Below are positions 52,373-61,582 of a stretch of 64,000 nucleotides of DNA, one piece after another. This stretch comes from Akkermansiaceae bacterium. Its GTDB lineage: Bacteria > Verrucomicrobiota > Verrucomicrobiia > Verrucomicrobiales > Akkermansiaceae. A program made the translations under genes and the position numbers. Location: positions 1-64,000 of the forward strand of contig JAPKCM010000020.1 of assembly GCA_028822935.1 (NCBI GenBank), written 5' to 3'. Positions within the stretch are counted from its first letter, which is position 1; each line of letters begins with the position of its first letter. The notes beneath the pieces are model-generated. The model worked only from the letters and a program-made list of their open reading frames with translations, searched no databases and had not been told where the DNA came from.

Positions 52373-53866
52373 TTAAAGGAGGATGTCCTTGATGACATGC
52401 CCGTGGATGTCGGTGAGGCGGAAGTCGCGGCCTTGATAGCGGTAGGTGAGCTTTCGGTGGTCGATTCCGAGGAGGTGAAGAATGGTGGCGTTGAGATCGT
52501 GGATGTGAACACTGCCGGGGGTCCAGCTGTCCTTGTCCGGTTGTGAGACCATTGGTGTTCCGTCGGCTTGCACGATGTTGTAGCCGTAGTCATCGGTTCG
52601 GCCGTAGGTGATGCCAGGTTTGATTCCTCCGCCTGCCATCCAGGTGGTAAAGCAACGGGGGTGGTGATCACGTCCGTAGTTTTTTTCGGTGAGCTTTCCC
52701 TGGCAATAGGCGGTGCGTCCGAATTCGCCTCCCCAGACGACGAGAGTGTCATCAAGTAAACCTCGATCCTTGAGGTCTGTGATGAGGGCGGCACAGGCTT
52801 GGTCGATGTCCTTGCACTGTGATTCGTGTTCCTTGGGCAGATTACCGTGAGCGTCCCAACCGCGATGGAAAATTTGGATATTGCGGACTCCGCGCTCGGC
52901 GAGGCGTCGGGCATTGAGACAGCAAGCGGCAAAGGTTCCCGCCTTTCGGGCTTCCTCGCCGTAGAGGGTAAAGGTAGCGTCTTTTTCATCCGAAAGATCC
53001 ATCAATTCGGGGACGGAAGTTTGCATCCGATAGGCCATCTCGTGTTGCTTGATTCTTGCGAGGATTTCGGGATCGCCAAACTGGTCGTGCTGCGTCTCGT
53101 CTAGAGCTGCGAGGGCATTGAGCTGGGCGCGCCGGTCGGTGCGGGAGACCCCCTTGGGGTTGTTAAGATAGAGGACGGGGTCGCCTTGGCTGCGCAGGAG
53201 TACTCCCTGGTGCTCCGAGGAAAGGAAACCGGGACCCCAGAGGCGATTGAAGAGACTTTGCTCGCCGAAGTTTGTCTTGGCGTGCATGACGACGTAGCCG
53301 GGCAGGTCTTCGTTCATGCGACCTAAGCCGTAGCTCAGCCACGAACCGAGACTGGGGCGCCCGGGGATTTGGCTTCCGGTTTGGATATAGGTGACGGCGG
53401 GATCATGATTGATGGCCTCGGTGAAGGTGCTGTGAACGACGCAGAGTTCCTTGGCTACTTTTGCGGTGTGTGGGAGGAGTTCACTGACCCAAACACCTTG
53501 GTCGTTGTTGTCGTATTTTTGAAAATCATACTTCGAGGGGCAGAGCGGCAGCTTTTTTTGTCCGGCCGTCATTCCAGTGATTCGTTGACCATCACGGACG
53601 TGTTCGGGGAGGTCCTTACCAAACATCTCCCTCATCTTGGGTTTGTGGTCCCACATGTCTTGTTGGCTGGGACCACCGCTCATAAAAAGGTAGATGACCC
53701 GCTTGGCTTTGGCCGGATGGTGAAGTCCGTCGGGGGAGGCGGGCGTCTGGGCAAGAGCTTCCGAGCCGAGGAGCTGGGCCATCGTGGCTGTTCCCAGTCC
53801 AAGGGCACCCCGGCCAAAGAGCTGGCGTCGGGTGAGGTTGAGTTCGTAGTCGCGAAGTGGATTCAT
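52373..53866 (-). CDS. DUF1501 protein, Tat signal, pair 4
   Basis: A 497-aa DUF1501 member. The twin-arginine signal is LTRRQLFGRGALGLGTATMA. Motifs include FMSGGPSQQDMWDHKPKM (MSGGPS for NGGPS), [75 protein letters not shown] and IHDLNATILHLLGIDHRKL. It is about 20 residues longer than the other copies owing to an insert before the last motif (VQADGTPMVSQPDKDSWTPG). The start codon lies 21 nt after the PSD1 partner's stop codon. Confidence 0.93.
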   Translation of the reverse strand: MNPLRDYELNLTRRQLFGRGALGLGTATMAQLLGSEALAQTPASPDGLHHPAKAKRVIYLFMSGGPSQQDMWDHKPKMREMFGKDLPEHVRDGQRITGMTAGQKKLPLCPSKYDFQKYDNNDQGVWVSELLPHTAKVAKELCVVHSTFTEAINHDPAVTYIQTGSQIPGRPSLGSWLSYGLGRMNEDLPGYVVMHAKTNFGEQSLFNRLWGPGFLSSEHQGVLLRSQGDPVLYLNNPKGVSRTDRRAQLNALAALDETQHDQFGDPEILARIKQHEMAYRMQTSVPELMDLSDEKDATFTLYGEEARKAGTFAACCLNARRLAERGVRNIQIFHRGWDAHGNLPKEHESQCKDIDQACAALITDLKDRGLLDDTLVVWGGEFGRTAYCQGKLTEKNYGRDHHPRCFTTWMAGGGIKPGITYGRTDDYGYNIVQADGTPMVSQPDKDSWTPGSVHIHDLNATILHLLGIDHRKLTYRYQGRDFRLTDIHGHVIKDILL

Positions 53867-53887
53867 GGGGAAATTAAGGTGGGGAAT

Positions 53888-56152
53888 TTAAAATACGGCG
53901 AGGGCAATGTCGCTGGCGAGCACGGTGGTGACCACTTGAGCCCAGGCGGCGAGTTGGGCGGCGGGCAGAGCGTCATCAATGGGGGCCTCGCCGGCAGTGA
54001 GAAGGGCTTGGGCATCGGCAGGAGCGGATTGGTAACGCTTTGTCAGGTCTTGAAGTAACTTCAGGCAAACCGTGCGCTCCCGGTCTCTCGCTGGACGACA
54101 GGCGAGCAGTTTATAGAGGTGATCGAGGCGCTCCTTATCATCCGGTGCGGAAGTGATGATGCGTTCCGCCAGTTTACGTCCCATTTCGATGCGCTGGGTT
54201 TCGTTGAAAAGCGCGAGAGATTGGAGGGCGGTACTGGTCCGTGAACGTTTGACGCAACTGGCCTCCCGGTTGGGAGCGTCAAATAAAGTCATCATGGGAT
54301 GGGGGCTGGTGCGTTTCCAATAAACGTAGAGGCTGCGGCGGTAGCGCTTGGCTCCTTTGTCCGCGACGTAGTCTTTGGTGTTGCTGCCTGGATGCATGAG
54401 GGTCTTCCAGAGCCCTGCAGGCTGATAGGGTTTCACTCCTTCTCCGCCCATCGTGGGGTCGAGTAGTCCGCTGGACCAGAGCCCGATGTCGCGGATGACT
54501 TCGGCATCGAGTCGGAAGGCGGGGCCTTGCGCAAAGAAGCGGTTTTGCGGGTCGTCTAGATCACCCCGGCGTTTGGAGCTTTGCTGAAATGTCCGGCTGC
54601 TCACCATGAGGCGAAGGAGGTGCTTCAAGTCCCAGTTTTTTTCCTGGAGTTCGACTGCCAACCAATCGAGGAGCTCGGGGTGGGTGGGCTGTTCTCCCTG
54701 AAGTCCGAAGTCTTCGGGCGTGCGAACCAAGCCGTATCCGAAGATCCGCTGCCACATCCGATTGACAAGAACCCGGGCGACGAGTGGTTGGTCATCGGAC
54801 GTTAGCCACTGGGCGAGCCCGAGGCGATTGCGAGGGGCATCATTGGGCAAGGTCCCCATCACGGCGGGAATATTGGGAATTAAGGCTTCTCCGGAAGGGC
54901 TGTGGTATTCGCCCCGTTGCAGGACCTTTGTGACCCGTGGTTTGGGAAGTTCCTGGGCAATGAGAGTGGTGGTGGTAAAGGATGCTGCCGGATCAGGGGC
55001 ATCCTTTTTCTTGTTTTCGAAGGCTTGCAGAAGCTTCCACTCGTCGGAATTTGCGGGTGCTTTGATGACCGGGCCGTGGTCATATTTATTTCCGTCCATC
55101 GGTTGGTCGGCCGTGCTGTTAAAGAATGCGAAAAGACTAAAATACTCGTCGTGCGTGATGGGGTCATACTTGTGGGTATGACAGCGGCAGCAGGTAAAGG
55201 TCATTCCCAACATGACCGTTCCAAAGGTTTCGGTGCGGTCGAAGGTATTCTTGGCCTGGAACTCAGCGGCGATGGCTCCACCCTCGGCGGTGGTGGGGTT
55301 CATCCTGACGAAACCAGTCGCGATTTTTTGAGTAGTGGTGGGGTTTGGGAGAAGGTCACCAGCGAGTTGCCAGGTGATGAAATCATCAAGCGGGAGGTTT
55401 TCATTGAAGGCGCGAACGACCCAGTCACGGTAGGGGAAGATTCCCCGGCGATTGTCGAGATGAAGTCCGTGGGTGTCGCCGTAGCGGACGGCATCGAGCC
55501 AGTAGCGGGCCTGATGTTCGCCGTAGTGTGAGGAGCTAAGGAGGGCGTCGATGAACTTCTGGTAGCCTTCGGGAGATTGGTCGGATAAAAGAGGATCAAG
55601 TACCTTGGGCTCTGGTGGGAGGCCGGTGAGAACGAGAGCGGCACGACGGGCCAAAACCGGGAGGTCTGCTTTGGGCGCAAACGAGATGGCCGGCTTGTGT
55701 TGTTGATGGCGGGCTTCGATATAAAAATCGATGGCATTCGTTTTGGGAGCGTTTTTCTCCTTTCGAGGCGGGATAAAGGACCAGTGGGAGGCATATTTGC
55801 CACCTTGTTTCACCCACTTGGTGAGAGTTTCTCTTTCGGCGGCGGTGAGAGGTTTGCCATCCTCCTCGGGGGGCATGGGGTCATCCTCATCGTGAATACG
55901 AAAGATAAGTTCGCTGCCTTCCAGGTCATCGGGGTCGATCGCGCTAGTTCCTTTTCGATCCTTAATGGCGGCGGCGTAGCTGTCGAGGCGAAGGTCCTTG
56001 GCTTTTTTAGTGTCCGGCCCGTGACAGGCGAAGCACTTGTTGGAGAGGATGGGGAGAACTTCGCGGGCAAAGTCGATTTTTTCCTCGGCAAGGAGCAAGC
56101 CGGGAAGAGCGGCTGTGATGAGCGTGGCGTAGAGTGCTATGCGGAAAGTCAT
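53888..56152 (-). CDS. PSCyt1-PSCyt2-PSD1 cytochrome (short form), pair 4
   Basis: A 754-aa secreted haem protein and the shortest of the five. A signal peptide (about 1-22) is followed by PSCyt1 with CFACH at 40-44 and KKAKDLRLDSYAAAIKDRKG. DUF1549 (about 135-345) has LVLTGLPPEPKVLDPLLSDQ and FTCCRCHTHKYDPI, in which the usual CHDHK reads CHTHK. DUF1553 (about 440-690) has RLGLAQWLTSDDQPLVARVL and LQGEQPTHPELLDWLAVELQ. There is no beta-sandwich module between the two, only a short linker (about 370-430). The partner DUF1501 gene begins 21 nt downstream. The spacer to the divergent pair 5 is 300 nt and probably carries both promoters. Confidence 0.92.
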   Translation of the reverse strand: MTFRIALYATLITAALPGLLLAEEKIDFAREVLPILSNKCFACHGPDTKKAKDLRLDSYAAAIKDRKGTSAIDPDDLEGSELIFRIHDEDDPMPPEEDGKPLTAAERETLTKWVKQGGKYASHWSFIPPRKEKNAPKTNAIDFYIEARHQQHKPAISFAPKADLPVLARRAALVLTGLPPEPKVLDPLLSDQSPEGYQKFIDALLSSSHYGEHQARYWLDAVRYGDTHGLHLDNRRGIFPYRDWVVRAFNENLPLDDFITWQLAGDLLPNPTTTQKIATGFVRMNPTTAEGGAIAAEFQAKNTFDRTETFGTVMLGMTFTCCRCHTHKYDPITHDEYFSLFAFFNSTADQPMDGNKYDHGPVIKAPANSDEWKLLQAFENKKKDAPDPAASFTTTTLIAQELPKPRVTKVLQRGEYHSPSGEALIPNIPAVMGTLPNDAPRNRLGLAQWLTSDDQPLVARVLVNRMWQRIFGYGLVRTPEDFGLQGEQPTHPELLDWLAVELQEKNWDLKHLLRLMVSSRTFQQSSKRRGDLDDPQNRFFAQGPAFRLDAEVIRDIGLWSSGLLDPTMGGEGVKPYQPAGLWKTLMHPGSNTKDYVADKGAKRYRRSLYVYWKRTSPHPMMTLFDAPNREASCVKRSRTSTALQSLALFNETQRIEMGRKLAERIITSAPDDKERLDHLYKLLACRPARDRERTVCLKLLQDLTKRYQSAPADAQALLTAGEAPIDDALPAAQLAAWAQVVTTVLASDIALAVF

Positions 56153-56452
56153 GTGTCTTGGTGAAGGGGCGGAGGTCGAACTATTACAATACGCAAGGCC
56201 GAAGGTCGATTCATCAGAATTGGGTCATTTAAAAAGGACAATACCCATCCAGGTCCTTTGAGCGAGGGATGCACCCAATGCTGAAGGTGTGCTGATTCCG
56301 GGTGAAAACTGTGACATCCCCATAAACGGGCGGCGATTTCCCTGGAGTCAGGAAAAGGAAAAGTTAAGAATTATGATTCTTTAGAGTCATCGGACCAGTA
56401 TTGTTTCTAGAGAAGAGCACAAAGGTGTTCATATCCGGACCGCCCCGACACC
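56153..56452. other. Intergenic region between divergent pairs 4 and 5
   Basis: About 300 nt without a coding frame that I can support. A short hairpin (ATGATTCT/AGAGTCAT near 56371-56390) is the only structure noted, with a loop too small to be convincing. Promoters for pairs 4 and 5 should lie here. Confidence 0.5.
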
Positions 56453-59400
56453 ATGCTTCACCGTATCCTTGCCTCCCTTTATTGCTTCGCCGGACTCGCC
56501 CCCAGTTTTCTTGGCGGGAACGAAACGGCAAAACCGGTCAGCTATTACAAAGATATTCGGCCCATTTTCCAGGCGAATTGTGTCGGCTGCCACCAGCCCT
56601 CAAAGGATAGTGGCGACTACGTCATGACCGATTTTAATCGCCTTCTCAAGGGTGGCGAAGATGCCGTCGCGATCGTTCCCGGAAAACCGGAGGAAAGCTC
56701 CCTCATCGAGGAAATCACTCCCGATGCCGAAGGCAAAGTGGAGATGCCCAAGAAAAAAGACCCGCTCCACGAAATCGAGGTCGCCTTGGTTCGTCGCTGG
56801 ATCACGGAAGGGGCGATAGACGACACTCCCGCAAACGCACGCCAGCGCTACGATCAGGATCATCCGCCCGTTTACACCAAGCCTCCCGTCATCACCTCCC
56901 TCGATTATTCTCCCGATGGCTCCTTGCTCGCTATCTCGGGCTTTCACGAAGTTCTCCTCCAAAAAACAGACGGCACCGGCCCGGTTGCCCGTTTAGTAGG
57001 TCTTTCCGAGAGGATCGAGTCCGTGCGCTTCTCTCCCGATGGCAAGAAACTCGCGGTCACCGGCGGACTTCCCGGCCGCATGGGTGAAGTCCAGGTGTGG
57101 GACGTCGCTAAAAGGGAACTCACGCTCTCCGCTCCGGTCACCTTCGACACCATCTACGGCGCGGCATGGTCACCGGACGGGACCAAAATTTCCTTCGGTT
57201 GTTCCGACAACACGGTCCGGGCCATCGATGCCAAATCCGGCAAACAAGTTCTCTTTCAGGGAGGCCACAGCGACTGGGTCTTTGACACCGCCTTTAACCC
57301 GAAAGGCGATCATGTCGTCTCGGTCAGTCGCGACATGACGGCCAAGCTGACCGAACTGGAAACCCAACGCCTCATCGACAACATCACTTCGATCACTCCA
57401 AACGCTCTCAAAGGAGGAATAGGCGCCGTGGTCATGCACCCCATGCGCGACGAAATCGTGGTCGGGGGCTCCGACGGGGTCCCCAAACTCTACCGCATCT
57501 TCCGAAACACCGACCGCAAGATTGGCGACGACGCCAACCTTCTTCTTGAGTTTCCTCCCCTGGAAGGGCGCATCTTCGCGGTCGACATCTCAAAAGATGC
57601 CCGTCGAATTGCCGCTGGAAGCAGTCTCAATGGCAAGGGAGCGATCCACATCTACGAAGTCGACCCGAATGCCCAGATCACCGCAGAAATCGCCGAGATC
57701 ATCAAAAAGCCCACTCACGAGCGCAACGCCGACATGCGCAACAAGTTGCAAAAGTACTTCGATGAAAGCGTCACGACTCTCGCAACCGTCCCCGTGGCCG
57801 AATGCGGAATCTTCGCCGTCTCATTCAATCCAGACGGCTCACGACTGGCCGCTTCTGGAGCCGATGGAAAAATCCGCATTCTCGATGCCTCGAACGGTCA
57901 TATCGTGCAATCATTTATCCCTGTCGAAATCAGCTCGGATTCCAAGATCGCGAGAGTTCACACCGACGGTGCAGGCACCTTGGACAAGCGCACTCCGCTT
58001 GATGCCGAACAAATTCCCACAGGACGCTCCATTACAAATCTCACGATCGTCTCGGAGGGAATCAAAGGAGCTATCCAAATTGACAACCCCTACCGATACG
58101 CTCAAATCATTGTCGCTGCCGAGCTCGATTCCGGCGACACCATCGACGTCACCCGCATCGCGGAAAAGAAGATCGAAGGCAATCATATCACGATCTCAAA
58201 AACCGGTGTGGTCCGCGGAAAATCCGATGGAGACTCCAGGATCACATTCTCGATCGGAGGAAAAAATGCGACCATCGCGGTGAACGTTTCGGGCATACAA
58301 AAGGAATTTATCCCCGCGTGGACTAAAGATGTCAACCCGGTCATCTCAAGCATGGGTTGCAACACCGGCACCTGTCATGGTTCCAAAGACGGGAAAAACG
58401 GCTTTAAACTTTCTCTTCGAGGCTACGACCCGATCTACGACATCCGCGCTTTCACCGATGACATTGCCTCACGTCGCACCAACCTGGCCTCACCGGATTA
58501 CAGCCTCATGCTTCTCAAGGCCACTTCCGGAGTGGCTCACGAAGGCGGCCAATTGACCAAGCCGGGTGATGATTACTACGAAATCTTGCGCGCTTGGATC
58601 ACCAACGGTGCCAAGCTTGAGAAAAAGCAAATCAAGGCGATCAAAATCGACGTTTTCCCTCTCAATCCTGTCGTGCAAAACATCGGATCGATGCAGCAGA
58701 TGCGAGTGATTGCGACCTACCCTGGGGGCGAAACGCGCGATGTCACCTCCGAAGCGGTTCTCACCAGTGGTAATGGTGAGGTTGCGGAAATGGTGAAAGG
58801 CTATCCCGCTCTCGTTAAAGTGATCCGCCGTGGCGAAGCCCCCATTCTGGTCCGCTACGAAGGCGCTTACGCCGCCACCACCGTCACCGCGATGGGTAAC
58901 CGCGATGGTTTCGTGTGGGTTGACCCGCCCAAGTTTAACGCGATCGATCACCTGGTGGCCGAAAAGTGGAAACGCATGAAAACCTCGTCGTCGGAAATCT
59001 GCACCGACCTCGACTTCGTTCGCCGCGTCTATCTCGACCTCACGGGCCTCCCTCCCTCCGTCGAGCAAGTGACGTCATTTCTCGCCGACACCCGTCACTC
59101 CCAAGTGAAGCGCGATGCGTTGACCGATTCCTTGGTGGGCAACCCCGAGTTCATCGAATTCTGGACCAACAAGTGGGCCGATATGCTGCAGGTGAATCGA
59201 AAGTTCCTCGCTCCTCAAGGCGCCAAGCTCTTCCGGGAGTGGATTCGCAAGGAGGTCGCCGACAACACCCCTTACGACGAATTTGCCCGCAAGGTCATCA
59301 CCGCAACCGGTTCCAACAAAGACAATCCTCCCGCGTCCTATTTCAAAATCCTTCGGACCCCCGAGGACACGATGGAAAACACGACCCACCTTTTCCTTGC

Positions 59401-61558
59401 GACACGCTTCAATTGCAACAAGTGCCACGACCATCCCTTTGAGCGGTGGACCCAGGACAACTACTACGAAATGGCCGCGCACTTCGCCCAAGTGGGACTG
59501 AAGGCGGATCCCGCAAGTGGGACGGGCAAGATCGGCGGCACCGCAGTCGAAGGGGCCAAGCCACTCTACGAAATTGTCTTCAAGAAAAACGAAGGCGAGG
59601 TGAAGCACGAACGCACCGGCGAAGTGACTCCCCCGGCCTTCCCTTACGAAGTCGACCACACCGCAAAGAAGGACGCGAGCCGTCGCGACAGATTGGCGGA
59701 GTGGATCACCTCGCCCGACAACCGCTATTTTGCTTCCAGCTACGCCAACCGCGTCTGGGGATACATGATGGGCACCGGCATCATCGAACCACTCGATGAC
59801 ATCCGCGCGGGCAACCCGCCCTCCAACCCCGAGCTTCTCAACTGGCTTACCAAACATTTCATCGAAGGCGGGTTCAACGTCCGGGAACTCATGCGCGTCA
59901 TTTGCAAATCGCGCACCTACCAGCTCTCCATCAAGACCAACAAGTGGAACGAGGACGACACCATCAATTTCTCCCACGGCAAGGCCCGCCGCCTTCCTGC
60001 CGAAGTTCTCTACGACACCATTCATTCCGTCACTGGAGCCAGCAGCCGATTCCCCGGAGTCCCCAAAGGCACCCGCGCGGCTTCCCTTCCTGATGTTGGC
60101 GTCAAACTCCCCGATAGCTTCCTCGCCAATTTCGGTCGCCCGGTGCGGGAAAGCTCGTGCGAATGCGAACGAAACAGCGACATGCAACTGGGCCCAATCA
60201 TGGCCCTCCTGAGTGGACCCACGGTGGGTGATGCCATCATCGATCCCAATAATGCGATTTCAAAACTGGCCAAGGAATCAAAAGACGACCGCGAGCTCAT
60301 TGCGGGACTCTTCTACCGCATCCTTAACCGACCACCCTCGGAAGCCGAAATCAAGGTCACCCTCGAAGCATTCAGCACCGGAATCGATCAAGACCACACT
60401 ACTCTCGCAAAGGCCTTGGCCGCACATCTCAAAAACCGTCCTCCCGCTCTCGCCGCCGCCGAGCAAAAGCGCCAATCCGAACTCGCCACCGCCAAGTCAG
60501 CGACCACGGCACATGAACAAGCGATCAAACCCCGCGTTGATGCCGAGGAAAAAAAACGCAAGGATCAGCTCGCCAAATTCGAAAGCGCAAAGAAGGCCTA
60601 CGACGACGCCCTTCCCGCCAAAATTTCGGCATGGGAAAAGGACATGACCGCGGGCAAGACACTTTGGACTCCTCTTCAAGCGACCGACCTTAAATCGACC
60701 AACGGAGCGACTCTGACCGTCGAAGCCGACCAATCCGTGATCGCCACCGGTAACAATGGCAAGACCGACTACACCCTCTCTGCCTCGACGGGCTTGAGTG
60801 GCATCACCGCCGTCCGGCTCGAAATGCTTGCTGATGATCGTCTCCCCGGAAAGGGCCCCGGCCGTCAGGAAGGGAACTTCGTCCTTGGCGAGATCGAATT
60901 GGAAATTGCTCCGGCGCAGGATCCAACGAACTTCAAACGGGTCAAATTTAGCTCCGCCAAGGCCAGCTTTAGCCAGAAGAATTACGAAGTCGCGAAGGCC
61001 ATCGACGGAAAACCCGGGGGACCAAATGCAGGCTGGGCAATTTCTCCAGAGGTCGGCAAAAACCAAACCGCCATCTTTGGTATCGGAGAACCTTTCGGCC
61101 ACGGAGAAGGGAGTATCCTTCGCTTCACGCTCAAGCAGCCCTTCGACACCGTTCACACCCTTGGGAAATTCCGCCTCTCGGTCACCACGAAGCAAGGCCC
61201 ACTGCCCTTCGGAATTCCGGAGAACATCAACAAGGTTCTCGCCCTCGCCAAAGAGAAACGGAACGAGAAGCAAGCGGGAGAACTTACTAAGTATTTCCGC
61301 GAAAATGACGCCTCACTCAAGACCTTGGATCAAAGCCTCGCCCAAGCGAAGAAGCCTCTCCCCGGTGATGCAAAACTACAGGAACTCCGCGACAAACTTG
61401 CGGCATTTGAAAAATCTCCCCGTGCCGACCCAAGGCACGATCAACTCAAACAGGATTTCGACCTCAGTGCGCAGCAACTCACCCAACGCCGACTCACCGG
61501 TGCCCAGGACCTCACTTGGGCCTTGATCAACACCCCCGCCTTCCTCTTCAACCGCTAA
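56453..61558 (+). CDS. Giant WD40/Big2/PSCyt2-PSD1 cytochrome, pair 5
   Basis: A secreted protein of 1701 aa. Residues about 1-22 are a signal peptide. A planctomycete-type cytochrome domain has CVGCH at 43-47. WD40-type blades fill about 140-490 (ITSLDYSPDGSLLAISGFHE, SVRFSPDGKKLAVTGGLPG, AAWSPDGTKISFGCSDNTVR). A Big2-like domain follows (about 535-620). A second haem-like site, MGCNTGTCHGSKDGKNGF (about 632-649), has a CX4CH spacing. A further Big2-like domain comes at about 730-820, then DUF1549 (about 830-1010) with a third site, FNCNKCHDHPFERW, and DUF1553 (about 1080-1340). After a Lys/Ala-rich coiled coil the C-terminus carries the beta-sandwich module of pairs 1 and 2 (LRLEMLADDRLPGKGPGRQE). 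The DUF1501 partner lies 24 nt downstream. Confidence 0.92.
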   Translation: MLHRILASLYCFAGLAPSFLGGNETAKPVSYYKDIRPIFQANCVGCHQPSKDSGDYVMTDFNRLLKGGEDAVAIVPGKPEESSLIEEITPDAEGKVEMPKKKDPLHEIEVALVRRWITEGAIDDTPANARQRYDQDHPPVYTKPPVITSLDYSPDGSLLAISGFHEVLLQKTDGTGPVARLVGLSERIESVRFSPDGKKLAVTGGLPGRMGEVQVWDVAKRELTLSAPVTFDTIYGAAWSPDGTKISFGCSDNTVRAIDAKSGKQVLFQGGHSDWVFDTAFNPKGDHVVSVSRDMTAKLTELETQRLIDNITSITPNALKGGIGAVVMHPMRDEIVVGGSDGVPKLYRIFRNTDRKIGDDANLLLEFPPLEGRIFAVDISKDARRIAAGSSLNGKGAIHIYEVDPNAQITAEIAEIIKKPTHERNADMRNKLQKYFDESVTTLATVPVAECGIFAVSFNPDGSRLAASGADGKIRILDASNGHIVQSFIPVEISSDSKIARVHTDGAGTLDKRTPLDAEQIPTGRSITNLTIVSEGIKGAIQIDNPYRYAQIIVAAELDSGDTIDVTRIAEKKIEGNHITISKTGVVRGKSDGDSRITFSIGGKNATIAVNVSGIQKEFIPAWTKDVNPVISSMGCNTGTCHGSKDGKNGFKLSLRGYDPIYDIRAFTDDIASRRTNLASPDYSLMLLKATSGVAHEGGQLTKPGDDYYEILRAWITNGAKLEKKQIKAIKIDVFPLNPVVQNIGSMQQMRVIATYPGGETRDVTSEAVLTSGNGEVAEMVKGYPALVKVIRRGEAPILVRYEGAYAATTVTAMGNRDGFVWVDPPKFNAIDHLVAEKWKRMKTSSSEICTDLDFVRRVYLDLTGLPPSVEQVTSFLADTRHSQVKRDALTDSLVGNPEFIEFWTNKWADMLQVNRKFLAPQGAKLFREWIRKEVADNTPYDEFARKVITATGSNKDNPPASYFKILRTPEDTMENTTHLFLATRFNCNKCHDHPFERWTQDNYYEMAAHFAQVGLKADPASGTGKIGGTAVEGAKPLYEIVFKKNEGEVKHERTGEVTPPAFPYEVDHTAKKDASRRDRLAEWITSPDNRYFASSYANRVWGYMMGTGIIEPLDDIRAGNPPSNPELLNWLTKHFIEGGFNVRELMRVICKSRTYQLSIKTNKWNEDDTINFSHGKARRLPAEVLYDTIHSVTGASSRFPGVPKGTRAASLPDVGVKLPDSFLANFGRPVRESSCECERNSDMQLGPIMALLSGPTVGDAIIDPNNAISKLAKESKDDRELIAGLFYRILNRPPSEAEIKVTLEAFSTGIDQDHTTLAKALAAHLKNRPPALAAAEQKRQSELATAKSATTAHEQAIKPRVDAEEKKRKDQLAKFESAKKAYDDALPAKISAWEKDMTAGKTLWTPLQATDLKSTNGATLTVEADQSVIATGNNGKTDYTLSASTGLSGITAVRLEMLADDRLPGKGPGRQEGNFVLGEIELEIAPAQDPTNFKRVKFSSAKASFSQKNYEVAKAIDGKPGGPNAGWAISPEVGKNQTAIFGIGEPFGHGEGSILRFTLKQPFDTVHTLGKFRLSVTTKQGPLPFGIPENINKVLALAKEKRNEKQAGELTKYFRENDASLKTLDQSLAQAKKPLPGDAKLQELRDKLAAFEKSPRADPRHDQLKQDFDLSAQQLTQRRLTGAQDLTWALINTPAFLFNR

Positions 61559-61582
61559 TCTCCAACCACCAAAACCAAAGCC

